Assembly (NCBI GenBank): GCA_003241695.1
Contig: QFPN01000003.1
Location: 124,001 to 188,000 of the forward strand
Direction of reading: 5' to 3'
From: Ancylobacter novellus
GTDB lineage: Bacteria > Pseudomonadota > Alphaproteobacteria > Rhizobiales > Methylopilaceae
Length of the DNA: 64,000 nucleotides
Part shown: positions 1 to 8,707 of the stretch, piece by piece
Numbering within the stretch: position 1 is the stretch's first letter
How the letters are laid out: the number at the start of each line of letters is the position of its first letter
Translations under genes and position numbers: made by a program
Notes under the pieces: generated by a model
What the model saw: only the letters and a program-made list of their open reading frames with translations
What the model was told of the DNA's origin: nothing
Databases searched by the model: none

Positions 1-376
1 TCAGCGTCGCGCGCCTCAGGCCGCCGTCCGCGAACCTGTCGGCCTGCGTGCCGCGCCAGGCGAGGCCGGCGAGCCGAACGCCGGCGAGCGCGAGGTCCGC
101 GTCGTCGAGCAGACGCGCGACGCGGTCGGCGACGGTCAGCGCCTGCGACAGGCCGCCCTCCCGCGACCAGACCTCGAGCGTCAGCACATGCTCCTCCGCC
201 GGCGCCTCGTCGCCCGACAGGTCTTGGGTCTCGCAGGACGCGAGGATGACGTGCGGCGGCTGGCTCCCGCGCGGGGCCTCGTCATAGACGCGGGGTCCGC
301 CGAGCGAAGCGGCCAGCGCCGCGTCGGCCGCGAGCCGGTCCCGGATCGCGGCGCGCAAGGCGAGCGCGGCGCTCAC
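1..376 (-). CDS. GTA/phage DUF3168-type protein (RcGTA g8-like), partial
   Basis: The reading frame starts at a GTG at 376 and runs off the left edge, so only the first 125 residues are visible. The start overlaps the stop of the preceding g7-like gene in a GTGA junction, which indicates translational coupling. The visible part (LRAAIRDRLAADAALAASL..., then HVLTLEVWSREGG and an ADRVARLLDDADLAL helix) has the layout of the DUF3168 / tail-terminator family that follows the head-tail adaptor in RcGTA clusters. Expected role: completing the tail end that docks on the head. The family call rests on order and pattern, not on a search. Confidence 0.75.
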   Translation of the reverse strand, partial: MSAALALRAAIRDRLAADAALAASLGGPRVYDEAPRGSQPPHVILASCETQDLSGDEAPAEEHVLTLEVWSREGGLSQALTVADRVARLLDDADLALAGVRLAGLAWRGTQADRFADGGLRRATL

Positions 377-705
377 GGCGCGGTCTCCTCGCAAAGCAGT
401 TCCTCGAAGCGCAGATCCGCGTCGAGCGGGCGGACCGACAGCACGTCGAAGATCCGGCCGCGCCAGACCACGCGATGCCCGCCGCCGAGGTCGCCGCGAG
501 CGCGGATCGTCACGCGCCACAGCCGGTTCAGCCCGAGCGCGCGGCCGGCGGCGGCCTCGGCGGCCGAGAGCGGCTCGACATCCGCGAAGACGTCCGCGAG
601 CGGCGCGAAGCCGCGCGTCACCCCGCCCGCGCCGTCGTCGACGTCGGCCGGCCGTTCGATCGAGATCCTCCGGCGGAGCGCGCCGGGCGTCGCAAGGGCG
701 CTCAC
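373..705 (-). CDS. Phage head-tail adaptor (RcGTA g7-like)
   Basis: 110 residues from a GTG start that overlaps the stop of the g6-like gene (GTGA at 702-705). An earlier in-frame start would lie inside g6 and is unlikely. The protein carries the pattern of the SPP1 gp16 / HK97 gp10 joining family: an N-terminal strand (RRRISIERPADV), a middle segment with a FADVEPLSAAEA turn, and a closing HRVVWRGRIFDVLSV strand. It should form the ring between the connector and the tail. Length fits the family. It is translationally coupled to both neighbours, as in other GTA head operons. Confidence 0.85.
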   Translation of the reverse strand: MSALATPGALRRRISIERPADVDDGAGGVTRGFAPLADVFADVEPLSAAEAAAGRALGLNRLWRVTIRARGDLGGGHRVVWRGRIFDVLSVRPLDADLRFEELLCEETAP

Positions 706-1235
706 AGCCGGACGTCCCGATAGGGGTCGACGAGCCCCGACACGTCGACGGGCGGCCCGTCGGCTCCGGAGCGCCGTTCGAAGGCGTCGGCGGTAAGCCG
801 CCGGACCGCGAGCCTGAGCGATTCCGGGACCTGGTCGGGGTCGCCGTATCCGGCCGCGAGGTCGATCTCGACGCGCTTGCCGCGGGGAACGGAGGGCGCG
901 AGCGTCAGCCGCTCCCCCGCCCAGTCGAAGCTCCAGAGCGTCTCGTCGAGCGTCTCGAGCGAGCCGTCGGGGAGGCGCAGCCGGACCGCCTCGACCTCGC
1001 GCACCGGCCGCGGCTTCAGCGCGATCGCCGACCCGTCGGCCGGAACCGCGACCTCGAGCCGCCAGCGCTGCGCGACCAGCACGCGGCGGGTCATGGTCTC
1101 GACCCTCGCGCGGGCGGCGGCGATCAGCTCCGGCACGAGGTCGTCCTCGGCGTCGTGCTCGAGGCGCAGAAAAGCCTTCGCGTCCGCCAGGCCGACAGGT
1201 TCGGCCCCGGGCGCGCTCAGGAGACGGGCGGGCAT
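702..1235 (-). CDS. Phage head-tail connector, gp6-like (RcGTA g6)
   Basis: 177 residues beginning MPARLLSAPG. I chose this ATG because GAGGA lies 6 bases upstream; a longer in-frame extension has no ribosome site. The sequence has the gp6-like DNA-packaging pattern: EPVGLADAKAFLRLEHDAEDDLVPELIAAARARVETMTRR near the N-terminus and an AAGYGDPDQVPESLRLAVRRLTADAFERR helix near the C-terminus. It should form the adaptor ring under the portal. It normally follows the capsid gene directly, but here a 1.7-kb stretch with an oppositely oriented gene lies between them, so it may need its own promoter. Confidence 0.85.
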   Translation of the reverse strand: MPARLLSAPGAEPVGLADAKAFLRLEHDAEDDLVPELIAAARARVETMTRRVLVAQRWRLEVAVPADGSAIALKPRPVREVEAVRLRLPDGSLETLDETLWSFDWAGERLTLAPSVPRGKRVEIDLAAGYGDPDQVPESLRLAVRRLTADAFERRSGADGPPVDVSGLVDPYRDVRL

Positions 1236-1420
1236 GAAGTCCTCGCGATGCGTTTGGGGCAGGCGGCGCGTCGCCGCCGTCACGCGCGCCGTGCGGGCGA
1301 CGCGTTGTCGTCACAGTAAATGAGTGATATCTGCTTGGCGTCCGGTGACGATTTGCTTTCAACGCGGCCGAACAAGACCAGAAATTATTTTAATCGACCG
1401 ATCACAAGGGGGGAGCGACG

Positions 1421-2689
1421 ATGGCGTCGCGTCTTCTTAAAGGCGTCGTTTCGGCGCTCGGCGTCCTCTGCGCCACAGCATTCGCAACAGGCTCGCAGGC
1501 CGCCGGCTACACGATCACGGCCCCGCTCAAGGGGTTGTGCCGGCCGGACATGCCGCCCGAGCCCTGCACGCCGTTCAACCTGTTCGGACCGCCTTCGATC
1601 TCCGGCGACTTCGTGGTGTGGACCAACCGCGCGGGCCCCGCCGACGGCGTCTGGAGCTACCAGATCTCCAACAGGAAGATCCGCAAGCTCGTGGGCCTCG
1701 GCGCGAAGGCGCCGGGCGGCAAGGGCCGGTTCACGGCGTTCGGCAACACCGGCTCGGAATATCCGACGCTGATCGGCGGCGAGACGGTCGTGTTTTTCGG
1801 CCGCGACAAGGACAACACCATAGGGGTCTACACGACGAGCGTGCGCGGCGGCGGCGTCACGCTGATCGCGAACGCGAAGACGCCGATCCCCAACGGCGGC
1901 GGCAAGCTGTTCCAGGACCTCCGCTGGGCCTCGACCAACGGGACAATCGTCGCGTTTTCCGCAATCGACGCCGACGGCGCGACCGGCGTGTTCAGGGCCA
2001 AAGTCGACGGAACGGACCTCAAGACCGTAATCTGGTCCGCCAGGACGCTGCTCGACGCCCGTACCCCGTCGGGACCGGCAAAGGGCTATTTCAGCTATTT
2101 CTCGCGGCCGCTGGTCGGCAAGAAATTCGTTCAGTTCTACACGAGCGGCCTGTTCGATCCGGTCAGCGGCGCCAACGCGATCTTCCGGGCCAATGACGGC
2201 TTCATCGATCTGATCGACAACATGACCGGCCTCGACGGCGGAACCTCGGGCCAGCACGTGCGGAACAGCATCGCCTCCGCCGCGGAGACGACGGGCGACC
2301 TCGCCGTCCTGTCGGACGAGCCGGGCACGGGCTTCACGGGTATTTTCAGGCCCAAGACGATGGACGCTACGGCGGCTTTCGTCACGACGGCGACGAAGGT
2401 TCCCGGCAAGACGACGACGTTCCAGACCTTCGTGAACAACGGCTATGGTCCCGGCTTCGGCTACGACGTCTCGGGCCTCGCCTTCACGGCGCTCTACATG
2501 GACGCCGAAGGCAACCATCAGGATCTGTTCTTCACGCCGAAGCCCGGCGCGAAGGTCGTTCGCGTGGCGAGCGGCAAGACCTACTACCTGCCCTATGTCG
2601 GCGACCGTTCCGTCAGCGGCGGCCGCATCGTCTTCACCGAAGGCTTCAACAGCATCGACACCTTCTACCTCGCGACGCCGAAGAACTGA
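1421..2689 (+). CDS. Exported beta-propeller-like protein inserted in the GTA cluster
   Basis: 422 residues from an ATG with a strong GGGGGGAG ribosome site. The first 27 residues form a signal peptide with a probable AXA cleavage (SQAAG). The mature part shows repeated short strand motifs with Gly/Asp turns (ISGDFVVWTN, LIGGETVVFFGRD, TGVFRAKVDGTDLK), which look like a TolB-type propeller. I do not recognise a named family. It reads opposite to the phage genes on both sides (g6 to the left, capsid to the right), and no phage function is visible. Two other exported proteins in this window (12276-12962 and 62190-63386) are similarly lineage-specific. Most likely a cellular gene that moved into the cluster. 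Confidence 0.7.
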   Translation: MASRLLKGVVSALGVLCATAFATGSQAAGYTITAPLKGLCRPDMPPEPCTPFNLFGPPSISGDFVVWTNRAGPADGVWSYQISNRKIRKLVGLGAKAPGGKGRFTAFGNTGSEYPTLIGGETVVFFGRDKDNTIGVYTTSVRGGGVTLIANAKTPIPNGGGKLFQDLRWASTNGTIVAFSAIDADGATGVFRAKVDGTDLKTVIWSARTLLDARTPSGPAKGYFSYFSRPLVGKKFVQFYTSGLFDPVSGANAIFRANDGFIDLIDNMTGLDGGTSGQHVRNSIASAAETTGDLAVLSDEPGTGFTGIFRPKTMDATAAFVTTATKVPGKTTTFQTFVNNGYGPGFGYDVSGLAFTALYMDAEGNHQDLFFTPKPGAKVVRVASGKTYYLPYVGDRSVSGGRIVFTEGFNSIDTFYLATPKN

Positions 2690-2733
2690 GGGTTGCGCTC
2701 GGCACGGGCGAGAGCGCTGAACGCTGCGCCTTT

Positions 2734-2872
2734 CTCCCCTCCCCCTTGCGGGGAGGGGCCGGGGGTGGGGGTCGTCCCGGACGAGACGAGGAGGCCAACG
2801 CCGCTCTACGCCCACGTTCGAAGCTCTGTTCTGAACCACCCCGACCTTTACCCTCCCCACAAGGGGGAGGGA
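2734..2872. repeat. Inverted pair of REP-like palindromes
   Basis: Two copies of a roughly 38-base element face each other (2734-2772 forward, 2836-2872 reverse). Each has a hairpin core of the type CCCTCCCC-loop-GGGGAGGG followed by a G-rich arm (GGGGGTGGGGG or its variant). The same family recurs at 11998-12147 and 56837-56962, always as an inverted pair between genes. Such units are typical intergenic palindromes of Rhizobiales genomes. Here they lie between the exported gene and the end of the capsid gene. Confidence 0.75.
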
Positions 2873-2957
2873 GCGGAGACGTCGCGGGTGTTTCGCAGAG
2901 GCCTCGTTCACGGGAGAAGGGGCGGCGCGGGCAGCCTCGCCGCGAAACGCCCCTCTC

Positions 2958-4226
2958 TCAGCTCGCCGAGAACCGAAGCGTCTTGATGGCGTCGAAGTCC
3001 TGCACGCCGCCGCCGACGCGCTTGGTGGTGTAGAACAGCACGTAGGGCTTCGCCGTGAAGGGGTCGCGCAGCACCCGGACGCCGATCCGGTCCACCACCA
3101 GATAGCCGCGGCGGAAGTCGCCGAACGCGATCGCGTGGTTGTTTTCGGCGACGTCGGGCATCGCCTCGGCCTCCGTCACGGGGAAGCCGAGCAGCGTCGC
3201 GGCCCCCTGCCCGCCCGCCGGCGGCTCCCAGAGATAGCGGCCGTCGGCGTCCTTGAGCTTGCGGACGGAGGCCTGGGTGCGCCGGTTCATCACGAAGCAA
3301 GCGTTGCGGCGGTAGCCGGCGCGGAGCGCATAGACGAGGTCGAGCAGGCTGTCGGAAGGGTTCGAGGCCGCGAAGGCGCCGGCCGCGCCGGTCGCCACAT
3401 AGCCGATGCGCCCCCAGATCCAGGAGGCGTTGGCGACCTTGGTCGGGGTGAGGAACCCCTGCGGTCGCGTGACCCCGTCGCCGGTGACGAAGGCGACGCT
3501 CTCCTGCTCGGCGAAGGCGGTCTCGACCTCCTGCGCGATCCACTGGTCGAGGTCGACCGCGGCGTCGTCGAGCAGCGTCTGGGTCGCGGCCGGCATGGCG
3601 TAGAGCTCCATCGCCGGGAAGGCGAGCTCGTCCAGCGCCGGCGTCGCCGACTGGCTGCGCGCCGCGGTCTCGGCCGCCCAGCCGGAGGCGAAGCCCTCGG
3701 TCGCGAACGGCTTTCGGTAGACCGAGGCCGTCACGGCCTGCACGCTCGCGATCGCCCGGATCGGCGAGACCTCGGCGAGGCGCCGGCCGATCTCGCGCTC
3801 GGTCACCTCGGGAACCAGATAGCCGCCCTGCGCGTCGGTCCCGACCGACAGCGCCTTCACGTCGAGACCCTTCAGGGCAAGGACCTCGCCGCGGCGGACA
3901 TAGGCCTCGAAGGCGCCCTTGCGCTCGCGGGCCGCCGTCTCGGCGCGGGGCTCGCCGGCTTCGAGCGCGGGGCGCCGGCCCTTCAGCGCGAGCTGGTCGA
4001 GCGCGCGCTGCTGGCGGTCGAGCGCGTCGTCGAGGCGGGCGAGCTTCTCGCTCGTCACCACGTCGGGCGACAGCCGGGATTCGATCTCGGCCAGGCGCTC
4101 GTCATTGGTCTCCTTGAACGCCTCGAAGGCGCGCATGAAGTCGTCGAAGGCGGTCACGACCTCGAGGCTGGAGGGCGCGGCCTCCGCGGCCTTGGTCTCG
4201 GGAGAACGAAGCTCTGCGATGGTCAT
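2958..4226 (-). CDS. HK97-fold major capsid protein (RcGTA g5-like)
   Basis: 422 residues. Residues about 20-110 form a charged coiled-coil delta domain (ETNDERLAEIESRL, ARLDDALDRQQRALDQL) that is expected to be removed by the protease. The HK97 shell domain follows: KALSVGTDAQGGYLVPEV, then PFATEGFASGWAAETAARSQS, AEQESVAFVTGDGVTRPQGFL, and LLGFPVTEAEAMPDV with FGDFRRGYLVVDR. The start overlaps the protease stop in ATGA (4223-4226), so the two are coupled. It builds the particle shell. Length and motifs match GTA capsids of Rhizobiales rather than a fresh prophage, and the gene has the local high G+C. Confidence 0.93.
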   Translation of the reverse strand: MTIAELRSPETKAAEAAPSSLEVVTAFDDFMRAFEAFKETNDERLAEIESRLSPDVVTSEKLARLDDALDRQQRALDQLALKGRRPALEAGEPRAETAARERKGAFEAYVRRGEVLALKGLDVKALSVGTDAQGGYLVPEVTEREIGRRLAEVSPIRAIASVQAVTASVYRKPFATEGFASGWAAETAARSQSATPALDELAFPAMELYAMPAATQTLLDDAAVDLDQWIAQEVETAFAEQESVAFVTGDGVTRPQGFLTPTKVANASWIWGRIGYVATGAAGAFAASNPSDSLLDLVYALRAGYRRNACFVMNRRTQASVRKLKDADGRYLWEPPAGGQGAATLLGFPVTEAEAMPDVAENNHAIAFGDFRRGYLVVDRIGVRVLRDPFTAKPYVLFYTTKRVGGGVQDFDAIKTLRFSAS

Positions 4227-4783
4227 CGTGCTGCTGCCTCTCGGGCGGGAAGCCGCGCGAGGGCGGCGGAGGGGATGAGGCGCTTCGCCGCCGCGACCCG
4301 CGCCTCGGGAAGCATCGGAAAGGTCACGACCGAGATCTCCCAGAGGTCGATCTCGACGAGCCGGCGCACGCCGCCGGGCTCGCGCAGCGAGCGCACGGCG
4401 CGGAAGCCGATCGACAGCCCGTCGAGCGCGCCCTGTCGGAGCAGCGCCCGCACCTCGCGGGCGCGGGCGACCTCGAGATTGAGCCGGCCGGCGACGCGCA
4501 GGCCGCGGACGTCCTCGGAAATCGAGGTCCAGGCGCCGATCGGCTCGGCCGGATCGTGCTGGAACAGGAAGCGCACGCCGCGCGCGCCCCGCCGCTTCAG
4601 GCTCGCGGCGAAGGCCCCGCGATCGACGCGGTCGCGGCCGAGATCGACGACGCCGAACAGGCTGGCGTAGCCCTCGACCGCGCCGTCGGCCGACACCGCG
4701 GCGGCGAGCGGCAGCGGCTTCAGCTCGGGCGCAAGGGTTCGCGCAGCCGCGAGGCCGCGCGCCCGGGGAGGCGTGTGGGGCAT
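4223..4783 (-). CDS. HK97-type prohead protease (RcGTA g4-like)
   Basis: 186 residues from MPHTPPRARG; an upstream in-frame extension would run back through a terminator hairpin and is rejected. The herpesvirus-like protease triad can be placed: His76 in FLFQHDP, Ser124 in LDGLSIGF, and an acidic residue in EIDLWEISVVTFP. EGYASLFGVVDLGRDRVDRGAF is the usual N-terminal motif. It processes the capsid delta domain during assembly. It is coupled to the capsid gene by an ATGA overlap. The gap of about 120 bases upstream separates it from a terminator, so it may start a separate transcript. Confidence 0.92.
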   Translation of the reverse strand: MPHTPPRARGLAAARTLAPELKPLPLAAAVSADGAVEGYASLFGVVDLGRDRVDRGAFAASLKRRGARGVRFLFQHDPAEPIGAWTSISEDVRGLRVAGRLNLEVARAREVRALLRQGALDGLSIGFRAVRSLREPGGVRRLVEIDLWEISVVTFPMLPEARVAAAKRLIPSAALARLPAREAAAR

Positions 4784-4906
4784 GGGATGATCCTGAGATT
4801 GGTCTTCCGCGCGAAAACCGATCAGCCCACCCGCCGCCTCAGGGGCGGCGGGGAACCGATGGCGCGGAAACGTCTTCCGCGCGGCGCGGCCGCCAGCGCG
4901 AAAGAA

Positions 4907-4930
4907 CAAGGGCCGCATCAGCGGCCCTTG
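4907..4930 (-). terminator. Rho-independent terminator of the spike-like gene
   Basis: A perfect 10-bp stem (CAAGGGCCGC with GCGGCCCTTG) closes a 4-base loop. Read on the minus strand it is followed by a TTCTTT tract. It lies 49 bases after the stop of the 788-aa gene and upstream of the protease gene, so it should stop transcripts in the middle of the GTA cluster. Confidence 0.75.
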
Positions 4931-4978
4931 GAAGTCCTCACTCTGCCTTGTGGATTTGCGCGAGTTCGAAGGCGCAAC

Positions 4979-7345
4979 TTATCCGAGTCTTTCGATTACG
5001 AGATATGTCAGGCTCGTCTGCAGGGCGGTCGGGGTTCCGATAGTCCCGTTCACGACCCGCGGGATAACCGACTGGTCAGGCGCGAGCCGGAATTCAAGCT
5101 CGCCGTAGACCATCTGCGTTCCGGAGCCAGACTTGAGGAACGCAGTGTTCTGCTCGGTCTTGTAGCCATAGAGGTCGGCATAGGCCACGCCTGTTCCGAC
5201 GTCGATCAGGGTCACGTAGCTGTCGAGCGTCGCATGAGCCGTCAACGGAATGCAGAAGCGCATCCGGTAATGGCCGTGGACGCGCGATCTCAGAGCGTTG
5301 TTTGAATAGTCTCCCAGCGTCCAGTCGTATTGCGGATTGCGGAAGCGTAGATTTTTCTCCGCACCCGTCGGCAGAATGTCGACAAATCTTGCGACGTGCG
5401 TGACCGGATGCTGGATGTCTCCAGGCACCAGAACAGGCTCGTTCGGACACCCGGTCAGCGCTCGCGTGTCGACCTTGAGCGCCATGTGCCCGACCAGGCT
5501 GTTGGCCGAGCGCTCCTGCCTGGGCGTCTGGAAGCCCATCGGAATGTAGAGGCCGCCGCCCCCCGGAAGCGGGCAGATGCTCGCCATGCCGTTCGCCGCG
5601 GGCCCCTGATTGTCCGCCGAGACCGTATCGGGGTCGACGCCCTGATGCTTGTAGTAGTCGACCTTGTGGATGAGGTAGCGCTCGAAGAGCTTTGCCGCCG
5701 CAGCGGCAGCCTCCGTCGGCGTCTTTTCTGTGTCCGTCGCCGTGTCGAGGAATTGTTTGGCTCCGACGTCCCAGAGGAACACGTCCATCTGGCTGTACCA
5801 GCCGCCCTTGTCCCGGCGCGTCGGGGCGACAAGCTGCAGGCGGGCGCCCTTGCCGTAATCCTTGGTCACAAATGTCGGCACGCGGCACTGAGACGACGCC
5901 GTCGGCAGCTGCACATATTTGGGTTCGCTTGCGAAAGCGTTCGTGGAGAACGCCACCACGGGCGCCGAGGAAGAGTAGGTTCGCGGCCCGAAGGTGCAGA
6001 ACCAGACGCCATCAGTGGTTCCGTTGTCATAGAATGCGTAGCTGGGGCCGCCGCCTGCCGCCTGCGTCGAGGAGCTAGGGCGGGTGGGGGTTTTGCAAAT
6101 CTGCTTGAAGGTGGCCGGGTTTGAGGCCGTACCTGCGTGCAGAAGCTGGTCCATCAGATAGATCGTGCCCGAACCGACCGCCGCTATGCCGCGGTTATTG
6201 ATCCGCGTATCCACGCCGCCGCCGATCACGTAACCGGGCTGGCTGGTCTCGCCCGGAAAGGTGATCAGCGCCTCACCCCACGATTTCGCCACGCCGGCCG
6301 CGTCTGCGAACAGCACCTCGGCCCAGCCGGTCTCGGGCGCACGCAGGAAGAAGTACCCGCCACCGGTGACCGTGGATGCCGCGGGAGGCGAGAAAACGCC
6401 AGTGTCAGCGGGCGCGAACAGGACCTGCGTATTCGTGACGCCGGTCACGACATACATGTTCGCTTCGCCAAGCTTGAGTTCCAGGCCGCCAATTGAAAGC
6501 GTCGAAGCTCCCGCGTCCGTCCCGAACGACTGGAAGAAGAATTTTAACCCGATGAAAGCGCGCCACGGAAACTTCGATTTCACAAATCTGGCATAGCCGT
6601 TGCTGCCCACGGTCGAGATGCAGTCACGTCCGTCGATCGTGTGGCCGATATTACGGCGATACATCTTCCAAGCGATCGGCGTAGCCGTGGTGACGAGAGC
6701 AAATTCCGTGTGCCCCATCGAGAAGGACGACGCACAATTGTAGCCGTTTGGCGACGAGGCGTCCGGTCGCCACAGCAGTTCGTGAGTCACGCTTCCGGAA
6801 GCGAGATTTTCCTTCGCAAGAATGACGGCGACAGGATCCGACCCGTGCCCGCCATAACGAAAATGAATCATTGACCGGGCTTCGCCGTCGATCAGATGAC
6901 ACCCGTCTTCAGCCCAAGTGTAATAGGCCAGCGGCGGGATAAGCCGGGAGAGGGCGACCGGCAGCATCGCCCGAGAGGCAGGATAGCTGCCCCACATCGT
7001 GTTCGCACCGGGGTGCTCCGGATCGTCAGCATTTTCCTTTCGCCAGTAGGTGTCCATCGACCGAACGCGGCTCGGGATCTGCGTGACGGTCACGTTCCGC
7101 CCATTGGACTCTAACGTCCCCTCCTTGCCAGAGAACTTTGACGTTTCGTCCGATCTGTCCCCCAAAATATTCATGAACTCTGAAGTCTTGATCTGCTGCC
7201 ATCCGGTGTCGCTGCCGTTTGTCCTTTTATGAAAAAACGACAAATTCCCATCCGCATTGGTCCGAGTGTAAGTATTTCCAGCGTCACCGGGTTCGAAGCC
7301 TTCCGGAAGCTCCGTGCCATCACCCTGTTTTACAGTACCTGCCAT
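4979..7345 (-). CDS. Putative phage spike/tail-fiber-like protein inserted in the GTA cluster
   Basis: 788 residues with an AGGAG ribosome site 7 bases before the ATG. There is no signal peptide. The N-terminus (GDAGNTYTRTNADGNLSFFHKR...GWQQI) resembles the short attachment modules at the start of phage tail-fiber proteins. The rest is rich in Gly, Ser, Thr and aromatic residues, as in beta-structured receptor-binding proteins, but I recognise no catalytic motif. Base composition and codon use are visibly less G+C-rich than in the portal and protease genes around it, and it has its own terminator. It occupies the place where RcGTA has a small g3.5 gene. A receptor-binding or head-spike role is inferred; an unrelated cargo gene is possible. 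Confidence 0.55.
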   Translation of the reverse strand: MAGTVKQGDGTELPEGFEPGDAGNTYTRTNADGNLSFFHKRTNGSDTGWQQIKTSEFMNILGDRSDETSKFSGKEGTLESNGRNVTVTQIPSRVRSMDTYWRKENADDPEHPGANTMWGSYPASRAMLPVALSRLIPPLAYYTWAEDGCHLIDGEARSMIHFRYGGHGSDPVAVILAKENLASGSVTHELLWRPDASSPNGYNCASSFSMGHTEFALVTTATPIAWKMYRRNIGHTIDGRDCISTVGSNGYARFVKSKFPWRAFIGLKFFFQSFGTDAGASTLSIGGLELKLGEANMYVVTGVTNTQVLFAPADTGVFSPPAASTVTGGGYFFLRAPETGWAEVLFADAAGVAKSWGEALITFPGETSQPGYVIGGGVDTRINNRGIAAVGSGTIYLMDQLLHAGTASNPATFKQICKTPTRPSSSTQAAGGGPSYAFYDNGTTDGVWFCTFGPRTYSSSAPVVAFSTNAFASEPKYVQLPTASSQCRVPTFVTKDYGKGARLQLVAPTRRDKGGWYSQMDVFLWDVGAKQFLDTATDTEKTPTEAAAAAAKLFERYLIHKVDYYKHQGVDPDTVSADNQGPAANGMASICPLPGGGGLYIPMGFQTPRQERSANSLVGHMALKVDTRALTGCPNEPVLVPGDIQHPVTHVARFVDILPTGAEKNLRFRNPQYDWTLGDYSNNALRSRVHGHYRMRFCIPLTAHATLDSYVTLIDVGTGVAYADLYGYKTEQNTAFLKSGSGTQMVYGELEFRLAPDQSVIPRVVNGTIGTPTALQTSLTYLVIERLG

Positions 7346-7543
7346 GATAAGCTCCTATTGAATTTTAACTGCACTTACGACAAATTGCGCCCGTCCTCAC
7401 GGTCGCGACCCTGTGATGTGAGCGACGCGATCTGATCCAGGCTCCGTGAGGAGGCTGCGGATAGGCGATCTGTTTCGGCTGGCGGACGAGCGGACGGCGC
7501 GGCTGCGCCGGTTCGGATCAAAGCGTCCGTTGCTTCGCGCCGC

Positions 7544-8707
7544 TCACTCGCGCCCCGCCCCGTAGCCCACCGCCGCGCGCTTCTCGTCTTCCGTCAGGAA
7601 GTCCGCGGCGGTCACGCGGCGCCAGAGCGACTCGCGCTCTTCGGCCAGCGCCTCGACGGCGTCGAGGTCGGGTTCGAGGGTCAGGGGCGCGCCATAGGCG
7701 GGCGACAGCCAGTCGGCGACCGACTGGGCGATCCGCCCGATCAGCGGGATCACGGTCTGGCGCCACAGCGCGACATTGGCCTGCGCGTAGTTGGCGTAAG
7801 TGGCGTCGCCCGGAATGCCGAGCAGCATCGGCGGCACGCCGAAGGCGAGCGCGATGTCGCGCGCCGCGGCGTTCTTGGCCGAGAGGAAGTCCATCTCCTG
7901 CGGGGTGAGCGACATCGGCCGCCAGTCGAGCCCGCCGTCGAGCAGCAGAGGCCGCCCTGCGTTCGCGGCGCCCGAAAACTGCGCCTCGAGCTCCTCCTTC
8001 AGCCGGTCGACGTGGTCGTCGGAGAGCCCCTGCCCTTCCGGCCCCTTGTAGATCAGCGCCCCGGACGGCCGGGCGGCGTTGTCGAGCAGCGCCTTGTTCC
8101 ACGCCGAGGCCGCATTGTGCAGATCCACGGCGGCCGCCGCGGGTTCGAGCGGGCTCAGCCCGAAATGGTCGTCGAGCGGGTTGAACAGGGTGAGATGCAG
8201 GATCGGCGGAACCGGCTCGGCGCGCTGGTCGTAGCGCGCCGTCTCCATGCCCGCGCGATACACATAAGCCTCCGGCCAGCCGTCAGGCCCGGCCTCCAGC
8301 GTCATCCGGTCCGGCCGCAGCGCGTGAATTTCGCGGGGCGCGCCGTCGAGCGAAACGGCTTCGAGATAGGCGTCGCCCGAGACGAGCAGATGCGAGACCG
8401 TGGTCTCGATCAGCCCGGCGCGTCCCTGCCGGGCGTTCGGCCGCGCCAGAAGATCCAGCAGCGGGTGGCGGTCGAGCTCGCGCCCGCCTTCGGACAAAAC
8501 GAGGCGCACCCCGCCCGCGGCCTCCGCGACCATCCGGACCGCGCGGTTGACCACCGGATTGCGCTGGTAGCCCTCGCGCGCCAGCGTCGCCGGGTCGCGC
8601 GCGGACCAGACCGCCCGCCCGCCGGCATGCAGCGCCACGAGCGCGCCGCGGCCGAGCGTTTTGGTCTCCCGGCGCCGGCCGAACATCTGCGACAGACCGA
8701 AGATCAT
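7544..8707 (-). CDS. Phage portal protein, HK97 type (RcGTA g3-like)
   Basis: 387 residues starting MIFGLSQMFG, chosen for the GAGGAG ribosome site just upstream. Family signatures are YQRNPVVNRAVRMVAEAAG near the N-terminus, LLVSGDAYLEAV, YDQRAEPVPPILHLTLFNPLDDHFGLSPLEPAAAAVDLHNAA, and AFGVPPMLLGIPGDATYANYAQANVALWRQTVIPL. It should form the dodecameric gate at the capsid vertex through which DNA is packaged. Length (about 390) agrees with GTA portals. It is separated from the large terminase by 207 bases and from the protease by the 788-aa gene. Confidence 0.93.
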   Translation of the reverse strand: MIFGLSQMFGRRRETKTLGRGALVALHAGGRAVWSARDPATLAREGYQRNPVVNRAVRMVAEAAGGVRLVLSEGGRELDRHPLLDLLARPNARQGRAGLIETTVSHLLVSGDAYLEAVSLDGAPREIHALRPDRMTLEAGPDGWPEAYVYRAGMETARYDQRAEPVPPILHLTLFNPLDDHFGLSPLEPAAAAVDLHNAASAWNKALLDNAARPSGALIYKGPEGQGLSDDHVDRLKEELEAQFSGAANAGRPLLLDGGLDWRPMSLTPQEMDFLSAKNAAARDIALAFGVPPMLLGIPGDATYANYAQANVALWRQTVIPLIGRIAQSVADWLSPAYGAPLTLEPDLDAVEALAEERESLWRRVTAADFLTEDEKRAAVGYGAGRE

